Position numbers and translations under genes: made by a program
NCBI GenBank assembly: GCA_028290385.1
Contig: JAQGJZ010000168.1
Location: 1 to 7,127, forward strand
Source of the DNA: Enterovirga sp.
GTDB lineage: Bacteria > Pseudomonadota > Alphaproteobacteria > Rhizobiales > Beijerinckiaceae
Length of the DNA stretch: 7,127 nt
Direction of reading: 5' to 3'
The notes under the pieces: model-generated
Told to the model about the DNA's origin: nothing
The model's database searches: none
Seen by the model: the letters and a program-made list of their open reading frames with translations, nothing else
Shown: positions 1-5,941 of the stretch, piece by piece
Numbering within the stretch: position 1 is the first letter of the stretch
Layout of the letters: each line of letters begins with the position of its first letter

Positions 1-1054
1 CGCTGCGCCACAACCCGGCGGCGGCGATCGGAAACGTCAGGGCGCCGGCGAGGCCGAGCAGCCACAGCGCGCGCCAGGGCTGCACCTGGACCACCAGGAC
101 GACGAGCCAGCAATCGGCCGCCACGACGGTGAGCGCGAGGCCGGCGGTCCCGACCGCCAGAATGGCGGCGAGCACCCGGCGCGCTGCTGCGCCTGCGATA
201 AAGGGACGGGCGAGGACGATCGTGACGCCCTGGACCGCCGCGACCGCAAAGGCGGAGGCCGGCCACGCGCTCGGAAACAGGTAGGCGTTGACCGACAGCG
301 CCTCGGCCCAGGCCGGATCCATGAGCCGGAACAGCCGCTCCGCCACCGGCAGTCCGGCGAGCCCCGCGGCCGCGACCAGCAGGCCGGCCCCGGCGGACAG
401 GACAAGCCAGCGCCGGTCCGCCTGCACGAGGAGTGCGGCCCAAACGGCGAGGCCGGGCAGCGCCATCAGGGGGTGGACCGCCGCCGCGAGCAGCAGCGCA
501 GCCAGGGACAGGCGAGGTCGCCCGAGCGCCAGCGCGCCGAGCCCTGCCAGAACCAGCGCCTCCGCCGGCAGCCTCGGGGTCGCGAATTGCTCGGCATAGC
601 GGAAGGCCTGGCCGTAATAGCTCGGCACCACCGCGGTGACGACGATCGCAGCCCAGAGCAGGCGCCCGCGCGCCAGCGTGGCGCCAAACAGCGCGAGCGC
701 CGCGAGCCATGCGCAGAGCCCCGCGACGGTCAGGGTCAGGGCGCCGCGATCCGCCCCGACCCAGTGCAGGAACGCCCCGCTCAGCCGCGGATAGATGCTG
801 AAGGCGGACTGCCCTTCGAGGGCAAAGAAGATGTCGTGGCCGAGCCCGGACGGGTCGGCATCGGCCATCGCGCGGCCGACGTAAAGTTCGGCATCGTGGA
901 TGATGCCCCAGTAGGGATGGCTCAGAAAGAACAGGCCGAGCGCGCTCGCGGCGCCGATGAGGCGCCATGCGCGAACCGCCGCGCGCGAACCGGCGCGCAT
1001 GGATCTTTGCGCGAACGCGCCGCCCCCGCCCGCCATGGTCGCGCCCGGCTGCAT
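1..1054 (-). CDS. Multi-pass membrane protein, possible GT-C-type glycosyltransferase (partial)
   Basis: The reading frame is open for 351 codons from an ATG at 1054 to the left edge, so the C-terminus is missing. It encodes an integral membrane protein. An Arg-rich N-terminus precedes a first hydrophobic helix at about residues 31-46, and further hydrophobic stretches lie near 105-127, 131-146, 164-177, 182-210, 215-236, 265-282, 293-325 and 328-347. The loop after the first helix carries acidic residues in HDAELY (53-58), then FALEGQSAFSIYPR. An acidic residue in the first non-cytoplasmic loop of a polytopic protein is typical of GT-C glycosyltransferases that use lipid-linked sugars, but I cannot place it in a named family. 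The ATGs at 1054 and 1036 have no clear ribosome binding site. The in-frame ATG at 1000 (residue 19) gives a more usual short positive N-terminus and may be the true start. The gene lies 52 bases downstream of tadD on the same strand, so co-transcription is possible. Substrate and function are unknown. Confidence 0.75.
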   Translation of the reverse strand, partial: MQPGATMAGGGGAFAQRSMRAGSRAAVRAWRLIGAASALGLFFLSHPYWGIIHDAELYVGRAMADADPSGLGHDIFFALEGQSAFSIYPRLSGAFLHWVGADRGALTLTVAGLCAWLAALALFGATLARGRLLWAAIVVTAVVPSYYGQAFRYAEQFATPRLPAEALVLAGLGALALGRPRLSLAALLLAAAVHPLMALPGLAVWAALLVQADRRWLVLSAGAGLLVAAAGLAGLPVAERLFRLMDPAWAEALSVNAYLFPSAWPASAFAVAAVQGVTIVLARPFIAGAAARRVLAAILAVGTAGLALTVVAADCWLVVLVVQVQPWRALWLLGLAGALTFPIAAAGLWRS

Positions 1055-1106
1055 GGTGGCGGGCCTAGGCGAGTCCGTCGGGCCGGTGCCGGGTGGGCCG
1101 CAAGGC

Positions 1107-1931
1107 TCAGCCGTTCTGGCCGGCCTTGTCGGCCGCCGGCTTCGCGTCGGCCTGCTGCCGCAGCGTCTTCCAGCTGTTCGGCTGCGCGACCATGCGCTTG
1201 ATGGAGGCGAGCGTCTGGGCGGCTTCCTGCTGCGGCATGTCCTGGCGCAGCACGGTTTCGGCTTCGGCGAACTTGCCCTGGAGCCCGAGCACGAGCGCGA
1301 GGTTCTGGCGGACCCGCCCATCCGCGCGCTGGTGCAGGGCGGCCTGGCGCAGGATCACCTCGCCTTCGGGCAGGCGCTTGGCGAGCGCGTAGGAAAGGCC
1401 CTGGTTGGACAGCACCGAGGGTTCGCCCGGCACGATTCGAAGCGCCGCCTCGTAATAGCGCTGGGCGCCCTGGAAGTCCCCGAGCTGGTCCGCGACGGTG
1501 CCCTGGACGGACAGGATGCGCCAATCGGGCCGCTCCGGCAGGTGGGCCCGGGTCAGTACGTCCTGGGCCTCCCTGAAGCGGCCGGCCTCGGCCAGCGCCT
1601 TGCCGTAGGCCGCGAAGACGGGGAGCGCGCCGGGGTTGCGGATTGCCACCTGCTGCAGAACCGCCACCGCCTGCGCGTGCTGGCCGAGCCGGCGCAGCGC
1701 CGCGGCATAAGCGACGCCCGTTTCGGCATGGCCCGGATTGGCCTCGAATTGCCGCCCGAGCGCCTCGGCGGATTGCCGAACGGCGGCTTCGGATGCGGGC
1801 GCATCCGCCCTCAGCGACCCCGTGGTTTCGGCGGTCCCGCGGCCGAGGCAGCCGCCGAGCGACAGCGCGACGAGGGCAACAGCCAGGCTCAGGGCGCCGG
1901 CACGGGACGGTTGCAGAGGGGTAGCGAGCAT
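1107..1931 (-). CDS. tadD: TadD-like TPR lipoprotein of the Flp/Tad pilus system
   Basis: A 274-residue predicted lipoprotein. A hydrophobic signal sequence (residues 11-27) ends in a lipobox LGGC with the acylated Cys at 28. A short linker and at least four to five tetratricopeptide repeats follow between about residues 68 and 238; typical TPR residues are visible in the blocks AYAAALRRLGQHAQA, YGKALAEAGRFREA and NQGLSYALAKRLPEG. The C-terminal part, with RVRQNLALVLGLQGKFAEA and the ending QPNSWKTLR, matches the alphaproteobacterial TadD family. TadD is a periplasm-facing, outer-membrane-associated lipoprotein needed for assembly of Flp (type IVb) pili, probably by stabilising the secretin. 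No other tad/cpa gene is in the window, so it is either a detached family member or the edge of a locus on the left. The gene is divergent from the aminopeptidase across 71 bases and is followed on its strand by the membrane-protein gene. The family call is firm; a role in pili here is inferred. Confidence 0.85.
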   Translation of the reverse strand: MLATPLQPSRAGALSLAVALVALSLGGCLGRGTAETTGSLRADAPASEAAVRQSAEALGRQFEANPGHAETGVAYAAALRRLGQHAQAVAVLQQVAIRNPGALPVFAAYGKALAEAGRFREAQDVLTRAHLPERPDWRILSVQGTVADQLGDFQGAQRYYEAALRIVPGEPSVLSNQGLSYALAKRLPEGEVILRQAALHQRADGRVRQNLALVLGLQGKFAEAETVLRQDMPQQEAAQTLASIKRMVAQPNSWKTLRQQADAKPAADKAGQNG

Positions 1932-2002
1932 GACAGGAACCCCGGACAGATCACCATTCGGCGTACGTCGTTAACCCTAACGCGCCGTTAAGCTCCGCCC
2001 CC
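1932..2002. promoter_or_regulatory. Divergent intergenic region with a CGTTA-N4-TAACG dyad
   Basis: These 71 bases separate the starts of tadD (leftward) and the M17 aminopeptidase (rightward) and must hold both promoters unless transcription comes from further away. A perfect inverted repeat with arms CGTTA and TAACG around ACCC lies at 1969-1982, and a second CGTTAA follows at 1986-1991. The TTAA words recall CtrA half-sites, but the spacing of 13 bases is not the usual seven, so I do not call a CtrA box. No convincing -35/-10 pair is visible. The aminopeptidase ATG has no purine-rich Shine-Dalgarno sequence in front of it. Confidence 0.4.
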
Positions 2003-3385
2003 ATGCTCCACCCAGCCCTCGCCCCCGCCTCCGACCAGGGGACCCCGATCGGGTCCGTCACGCCGGAGAACTGGCCTTCGGTCGCGGAAGCGCTCGAGGC
2101 GCCCGCCAGGGCCTATGCGGAGGCGACAGGGTTCGACGGCAAGCCCGGCGCCCTGGCGCTGCTTCCCGGGCCGGACGGCTCGCTGGCGTCGGTGCTTTGG
2201 GGCGTCGAGAGCGGCGAGGGCGCCGATCCGTTCGAGGCCGGCCGGCTCGCGACGGCGCTGCCGAAGGGAACCTACCGCTTCGCCGAGGCGCCGGCCGAGC
2301 CCGCCCTCGCGGCGCTGGCCTTTGCACTCGGCGCCTACCGCTTCGAGCGTTATCGCGAGCGCCCGGCCAAGGAGGTGCGCCTCGTCCTGCCGGACGGCGT
2401 CGACGGGGAGGAGGTGACCCGCATCGCGGCGGCGGTCGCGATGGGGCGCGACCTCATCAACACGCCGGCGAACGACCTTGGGCCGGACGGCATCGAGGAG
2501 GCGGCGCGCCGCCTGGCCGAGCGGCACGTGGCGGACATCCAGGTGACGATCGGCGACGACCTCCTGGATGCCAACCTGCCGATGATCCACGCGGTCGGGC
2601 GGGCGGCCGATCGTGCGCCGCGCCTGGTCGACATCACCTGGGGTGACGAGGGCTCGCCGCTCGTCGCCGTGGTCGGCAAGGGCGTCGCGTTCGACACCGG
2701 CGGGCTGGACATCAAACCCTCCTCGGCCATGCTCCTGATGAAGAAGGACATGGGCGGCGCCGCGGCCGCGCTCGCGCTCGCCGACATGGTGATGGGCGCG
2801 GGCCTAAAGCTGCGCCTGCGCGTCCTCATCCCGGCGGTCGAAAACGCGATCTCCGGCGCGTCCTTCCGGCCGGGCGACGTGCTGCGCAGCCGCAAGGGCC
2901 TGTCGGTGGAGATCGGCAACACCGATGCCGAGGGCCGGCTGATCCTGGCCGATGCGCTGGCGCTCGCCGACGAGGACGCGCCGGAGCTAATGGTCGACTT
3001 CGCGACCCTGACTGGGGCCGCGCGGGTCGCGCTCGGCCCGGAGCTGCCGCCCTTCTACACGGGGGACGACGCGCTCGCCGACACTGTGGCCCGGCTCGCC
3101 CGCGACGTTCGCGACCCGGCTTGGCGGCTGCCGCTCTGGGCGCCCTACGCCAAGATGCTGGATTCGAAGATCGCCGATACCAACAACGTGTCGAGCGGCG
3201 GCATGGCCGGCTCGATCACGGCCGCGCTGTTCCTGTCCCGCTTCGTGACGGCCGCGAAGGCCCACCTTCATTTCGACATCTATGGCTGGAACCTCTCCGC
3301 CAGACCGGGCCGGCCGGAAGGCGGCGAGGTCCAGGCGGCCCGCCTCGTCTACGCTGTCCTGAAGGAGCGCTTCGGGACGGCCTGA
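2003..3385 (+). CDS. M17 family leucyl aminopeptidase
   Basis: A 460-residue cytoplasmic metallo-aminopeptidase that removes N-terminal residues from peptides, using two divalent metal ions (Zn or Mn in the family). The C-terminal catalytic domain (about 190-455) is intact. VGKGVAFDTGG supplies metal ligands Lys226 and Asp231. Lys238 in DIKPS corresponds to a catalytic lysine, and Asp249 in MKKDMGG to another ligand. The family signature NTDAEGRL (306-313) supplies Asp308, Glu310 and Arg312, which match Asp352, Glu354 and Arg356 of E. coli PepA. The N-terminal domain (1-180) is divergent, as usual, and carries INTPANDLGP at 152-161, a conserved M17 block. Near the C-terminus NNVSSGGMAGSITAALFLSRF and HFDIYGWN replace the PepA sequence around AHLDIAGTAW, placing it in a subgroup apart from classical PepA; for that reason I give no symbol. 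The length is between E. coli PepB and PepA. The C40 peptidase gene follows after 39 bases. There is no signal peptide. Peptide preference is not readable from the sequence. Confidence 0.95.
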   Translation: MLHPALAPASDQGTPIGSVTPENWPSVAEALEAPARAYAEATGFDGKPGALALLPGPDGSLASVLWGVESGEGADPFEAGRLATALPKGTYRFAEAPAEPALAALAFALGAYRFERYRERPAKEVRLVLPDGVDGEEVTRIAAAVAMGRDLINTPANDLGPDGIEEAARRLAERHVADIQVTIGDDLLDANLPMIHAVGRAADRAPRLVDITWGDEGSPLVAVVGKGVAFDTGGLDIKPSSAMLLMKKDMGGAAAALALADMVMGAGLKLRLRVLIPAVENAISGASFRPGDVLRSRKGLSVEIGNTDAEGRLILADALALADEDAPELMVDFATLTGAARVALGPELPPFYTGDDALADTVARLARDVRDPAWRLPLWAPYAKMLDSKIADTNNVSSGGMAGSITAALFLSRFVTAAKAHLHFDIYGWNLSARPGRPEGGEVQAARLVYAVLKERFGTA

Positions 3386-3395
3386 GACCGGCCGT
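3377..3395 (+). other. Short GC hairpin at the end of the aminopeptidase gene
   Basis: The arms ACGGCC and GGCCGT are separated by seven bases and enclose the stop codon of the aminopeptidase. A TTAAACCGCTTTT stretch follows. The stem is only six pairs and the T-run is not directly adjacent, so this is at best a weak attenuator or processing site. It may be a chance feature of GC-rich sequence. Confidence 0.2.
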
Positions 3396-3424
3396 TAAAC
3401 CGCTTTTGCTATTCCGATGGGGTC

Positions 3425-4294
3425 ATGACGAGCCTCGACAAGCGCCTCACCCCCGCCCGCCCCGACCTCGCGGACGAGCGCCTTCGCGGCCTCGTCGAGG
3501 CAGCCCGCTACGTCCCCGGCGAGCCGCGCAGGGTGATTGCCCCATCCGCGCCGCTGCGGCGCGAGCCCTATCCGGACGCCCCGCTCGATACGGAGGCCCT
3601 GATGGGCGAGCCCGTCGCGGTCTACGACGAGCACGAGGGCTATGCCTGGGCGCAGCTCGGTACCGACCGCTATGTCGGCTACGTGCCCACCGAGGCGCTC
3701 GGACCGGCAGCCTCGCCCCCGACCCACCGGGTCACGGCCCTACGGACCTTCATCTATCCGGGCCCGAACCTAAAACTCCCGCAGGTCGGGTTTCTATCGC
3801 TCGGCGCCGGCGTGACCCCGGCGGAGGCGAGGAATGAATACGTCCGGCTGTCCACTGGCGGCTGGGTCTTCGCCGAACATCTCGGCGCAGCCGAGGCGCA
3901 CGCGCAGGATTTCGTGGCGGTCGCCGAACGGCTGGTCGGCGCACCCTATCTCTGGGGCGGCAAGACGAGCCTCGGGCTCGATTGCTCGGGCCTGGTGCAG
4001 TTGTCGCTGGCAATGGCCGGGAGCGCGGCCCCGCGCGATGCCGACATGCAGCAGGCGACGCTCGGGACCGAGGTGGACCGGAGCTCCGGCCTGCGCCGGG
4101 GCGACCTCGTCTTCTGGCGCGGCCATGTCGGCATCATGCTGAATGAGACCCGCCTGCTTCACGCGAACGGCCACCACATGGCGGTTGCGATCGAGCCGCT
4201 CGCCGAGGCGGAAATCCGCATCCGTCAAAAGTCCTTCGGCCCGATCACGGGCGTGCGCAGGCTGCCGGGGCGCGCACAGGCTCCCCACGCCTGA
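3425..4294 (+). CDS. NlpC/P60 (C40) cysteine peptidase with N-terminal SH3-like region, no signal peptide
   Basis: A 289-residue protein of the C40 family, whose members cleave gamma-D-glutamyl-diaminoacyl bonds in murein stem peptides. The catalytic domain covers about 162-280. YLWGG (175-179) precedes the nucleophile Cys187 in LDCSGLVQ. His234 lies in GHVGIM and His246 in LLHANG, the Cys-His-His arrangement, with the 12-residue spacing between the histidines that is seen in YkfC-like enzymes. PRDADMQQ (203-210) matches the conserved block after the nucleophile. Residues 35-155 look like two SH3b-type modules: one around AVYDEHEGYAWAQLGTDRYVGYV, and one around 103-152 ending in GGWVFAEHL. 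The N-terminus MTSLDKRLTPARPDLADERLRG is charged and lacks a signal peptide or membrane helix, so the protein is probably cytoplasmic, like the recycling dipeptidyl-peptidases YkfC and AvPCP. It sits 39 bases after the aminopeptidase, probably in one transcript. The start ATG has only a GGGG two bases ahead. The family call is firm; murein-peptide recycling is inferred. Confidence 0.92.
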   Translation: MTSLDKRLTPARPDLADERLRGLVEAARYVPGEPRRVIAPSAPLRREPYPDAPLDTEALMGEPVAVYDEHEGYAWAQLGTDRYVGYVPTEALGPAASPPTHRVTALRTFIYPGPNLKLPQVGFLSLGAGVTPAEARNEYVRLSTGGWVFAEHLGAAEAHAQDFVAVAERLVGAPYLWGGKTSLGLDCSGLVQLSLAMAGSAAPRDADMQQATLGTEVDRSSGLRRGDLVFWRGHVGIMLNETRLLHANGHHMAVAIEPLAEAEIRIRQKSFGPITGVRRLPGRAQAPHA

Positions 4295-4349
4295 TCGCCG
4301 GCCATCGCATTGCCTCGCGAAACCAACCCGGCGCTTCCGCGTAGTTCGA

Positions 4350-4369
4350 GCGAGCTCGGACGAGCTCGC
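4350..4369. repeat. 20-bp perfect dyad upstream of the small gene
   Basis: The arms GCGAGCTCG and CGAGCTCGC flank a GA centre, forming a 20-bp inverted repeat. The octamer CGAGCTCG is itself palindromic and occurs twice in direct order. As RNA it could form an eight-pair stem with a GGAC loop. It lies 56 bases after the C40 stop and ends nine bases before the GGGGAG that precedes the small gene. No T-run follows, so it does not look like an intrinsic terminator. It could be an operator, an RNA processing element, or chance in GC-rich DNA. Confidence 0.4.
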
Positions 4370-4390
4370 CTGCGGGGCGGGGAGATGCCG

Positions 4391-4609
4391 ATGGACCCGG
4401 AGCTCGACCGGTTGATCCACGACGAAGCGCTCGAGAAGTCGCTGCGCGTCAGCCTGCGGCTAGCGGTGATTGCCGAGCAGCTGGCCCGGTCGCTCCAGCG
4501 AACCGCGCAAAGCGTCGAGCGGCTCGCCCAAGCGCCGGCCAGGGCCGAATCCCGCAGGCTCGCGTTCCGCCGGTCGGAATGCCCGGGCCGCTTCGCCGAC
4601 GGCCCCTAG
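4391..4609 (+). CDS. Small helical hypothetical protein (72 aa)
   Basis: I do not recognise this protein. I start it at the ATG at 4391 because GGGGAG (4379-4384) sits six bases ahead, a good Shine-Dalgarno arrangement. The in-frame ATG at 4385 touches that site, and a TTG at 4310 would add 27 residues of unconvincing sequence. The product begins MDPELDRLIHDEALEK and is predicted to be one long amphipathic helix over residues 4-47. Hydrophobic positions at 24, 28, 31, 35, 38, 42 and 45 fit a heptad pattern, so it may form a short coiled coil or bind another helix. The tail (51-72) is Arg-rich and probably unstructured. There is no signal peptide, membrane segment or metal site. It is the last gene of the rightward group, about 96 bases after the C40 gene, and its TAG overlaps the convergent stop codon. 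It could be a real small protein or a chance open frame; the ribosome binding site favours the former. Confidence 0.55.
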   Translation: MDPELDRLIHDEALEKSLRVSLRLAVIAEQLARSLQRTAQSVERLAQAPARAESRRLAFRRSECPGRFADGP

Positions 4610-4615
4610 GCGAAG
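4591..4615. terminator. Possible stem-loop over the convergent stop codons
   Basis: The arms CTTCGCC (4591-4597) and GGCGAAG (4609-4615) are perfect complements around an 11-base loop that contains both stop codons of the convergent genes. On the plus strand the stem is followed by GCTTTGG, a very short T-run; on the minus strand no T-run follows. There is no other room for terminators between the two genes, so this is the best candidate, but it is weak. Confidence 0.25.
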
Positions 4616-5808
4616 GCTTTGGGCGCGGGGCTCACCACCACGGCCCCCTCCCCCCTGAGCTCGTTCACGGCCAGCGCGCGCTCGTTCGTCCCGTCCGGGC
4701 GGAAGCGGAACACGCCATCCACGCCCACGAACCCGGTGGGGGCCTGCAGCGCAGCCTCGCCGTAGCGTGCCGGAGCGGGCATGCGGGCGAGCGCCGCCGC
4801 AAGCGACACGGCATCGTAGGCGAGCGTCGCGATCCGGGTCGGCTCCGTGCCGAACCGGGCACGGTAGCGGCCCGCGAAGGCCGCGAAACCCGCCGTGTCG
4901 GGCGACGCGAACCAGCCGCCCTGGATGGCCGGCACCCCCGCGGCCCGCGGATCGTTCCACAGCCCCGTCCCGAGCGGCTTGACCCGCGACGGGCTGAACC
5001 CGGCGGCCTGCAGGGCCGAGCCGATGGCCGGAAGATCGTCCCCCGGCGCGGGAATCAGGATGGCGTCGATCTGGCCGGAGAAGAGCGGCGCCAGGCGCGA
5101 CACGGCGGCAGCGGGCTGGCCCGGCGCGTAGCGCTCCAAGGCCGCCACCCGGACGCCCCGCCGCGCGGCCGCTTCCCGAAACGCACCCTCGACGACGCTG
5201 CCATAGGTCGTGTCGGGCACGAGCGCCGCAAAGGACCGCCGGCCCTGCCCGGACGCGTAATCGACAACGCGCTCGACCTCGTTCTGCGGCAGGAAGCTGA
5301 GCAGGTAGACGCCGGGTGAGGCCACGCCCGCATCCGTCGAGAAGCCGACCAGCGGCCGGTTTTGCCCCCGCGCGACCGTTCCGGCAGCCGCGACTGCGGG
5401 CGCGAAAAGCGGCCCGAGGAGAAGCTCCGCCCCTTCGCTCAGGGCCGCATCCGCGGCCTGGCGGGCGCCGTCGGCCGTGCCGCGGTCATCCTTCACCAGG
5501 ATGGTGATCTCCGGCTCTTGGAACTCGCTCACCGCGAGATCGGCCGCGTTGCGGAGCGAAAGCGCCGCGGCGGCGCCCTGCCCGCTTCCGCCGAGCGGCA
5601 GCAGCAGCCCGACCTTCACCGGGCCATTGCCGATGATCGGCCCCGTGCTCGGCGGGGCTGCGGCCGTCGGGAGGTCGGCGGGAGGCTCGGCCGACGCTCT
5701 GGGCCTGCCGCGGCCCGGATCCGTGACGCCGCCGCATGAGGCGAGCGCCAGCGCCGAGGTGCCGAAGAGCCCAGCGAGTGCGAATCGGCGCGAGAGCGGG
5801 AGGGTCAC
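4606..5808 (-). CDS. LpoA-like penicillin-binding protein activator / LivK-type lipoprotein
   Basis: A 400-residue predicted lipoprotein with a type I periplasmic-binding-protein fold (Peripla_BP_6, as in branched-chain amino acid receptors). I choose the GTG at 5808: GGAGAG lies six bases ahead, and the N-terminus then reads as a clean signal, SRRFALAGLFGTSALALASC. The lipobox LASC has the acylated Cys at 25, and the twin Arg at 7-8 recalls a Tat motif. A Pro/Ala-rich linker (about 28-62) leads to the binding fold (63-395). It begins KVGLLLPLGGSGQGAAAA and includes LLLGPLFAPAV (129-139) and SFLPQNEVERVVDYA (171-185). E. coli LpoA, which stimulates PBP1A from the outer membrane, has this fold as its C-terminal domain behind a TPR-like domain. 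The latter is absent here, as the sequence before the fold is only linker. The divergent rsmI followed by yraN reproduces the lpoA neighbourhood and supports the assignment over an amino acid transport receptor, since no permease or ATPase gene is near. Binding a PBP is inferred. Confidence 0.85.
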   Translation of the reverse strand: MTLPLSRRFALAGLFGTSALALASCGGVTDPGRGRPRASAEPPADLPTAAAPPSTGPIIGNGPVKVGLLLPLGGSGQGAAAALSLRNAADLAVSEFQEPEITILVKDDRGTADGARQAADAALSEGAELLLGPLFAPAVAAAGTVARGQNRPLVGFSTDAGVASPGVYLLSFLPQNEVERVVDYASGQGRRSFAALVPDTTYGSVVEGAFREAAARRGVRVAALERYAPGQPAAAVSRLAPLFSGQIDAILIPAPGDDLPAIGSALQAAGFSPSRVKPLGTGLWNDPRAAGVPAIQGGWFASPDTAGFAAFAGRYRARFGTEPTRIATLAYDAVSLAAALARMPAPARYGEAALQAPTGFVGVDGVFRFRPDGTNERALAVNELRGEGAVVVSPAPKAFA

Positions 5809-5941
5809 GGACGTCTCTCCGTCGAAAGCGCTTCTCCGCCCCGGACGGCGCGCAGAAGAGCAATATATCGCCCCGTATGGCCAACAAAGGATGAAACTCG
5901 CGGCCGTTCCGTTCAACCGCCACCCGTGGCACAGATCGGGA
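5809..5941. promoter_or_regulatory. Divergent promoter region of the LpoA-like gene and rsmI
   Basis: These 133 bases lie between the two divergent starts and contain the only clearly AT-rich patch nearby, AATATAT at 5862-5868. Read leftward it gives a -10-like TATATT (5867-5862), with a poor -35 candidate CTTTGT (5889-5884) 16 bases upstream. This would leave a leader of roughly 45-50 bases before the GTG at 5808, including GGAGAG at 5820-5815. For rsmI I see no convincing -35/-10 pair. The in-frame ATG at 5891 is an alternative rsmI start and would shorten this region. Confidence 0.35.

Noticed and set aside
473..1201. A 242-codon open frame on the plus strand over the membrane-protein gene
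   Set aside because: The translation is rich in Arg, Gln and Ala with no fold or motif; the opposite strand encodes a coherent polytopic membrane protein.
957..1991. A 344-codon open frame on the plus strand, antisense to tadD
   Set aside because: It is a mirror frame of a GC-rich gene. The minus-strand product has a lipobox and clear TPRs, while this one is low-complexity Arg/Gly/Ala-rich sequence without recognisable domains.
1971..1991. CtrA binding box (TTAA-N7-TTAA)
   Set aside because: The two TTAA words are separated by 13 bases, which does not fit the consensus; kept only as a dyad.
4310..4390. TTG start at 4310 for the small protein
   Set aside because: It has no ribosome binding site, the added residues look random, and they would translate the dyad at 4350-4369; the ATG at 4391 is better placed.
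4579..5319. A 246-codon plus-strand open frame over the LpoA-like gene
   Set aside because: It is antisense to a well-recognised binding-protein fold and has no recognisable motif of its own.
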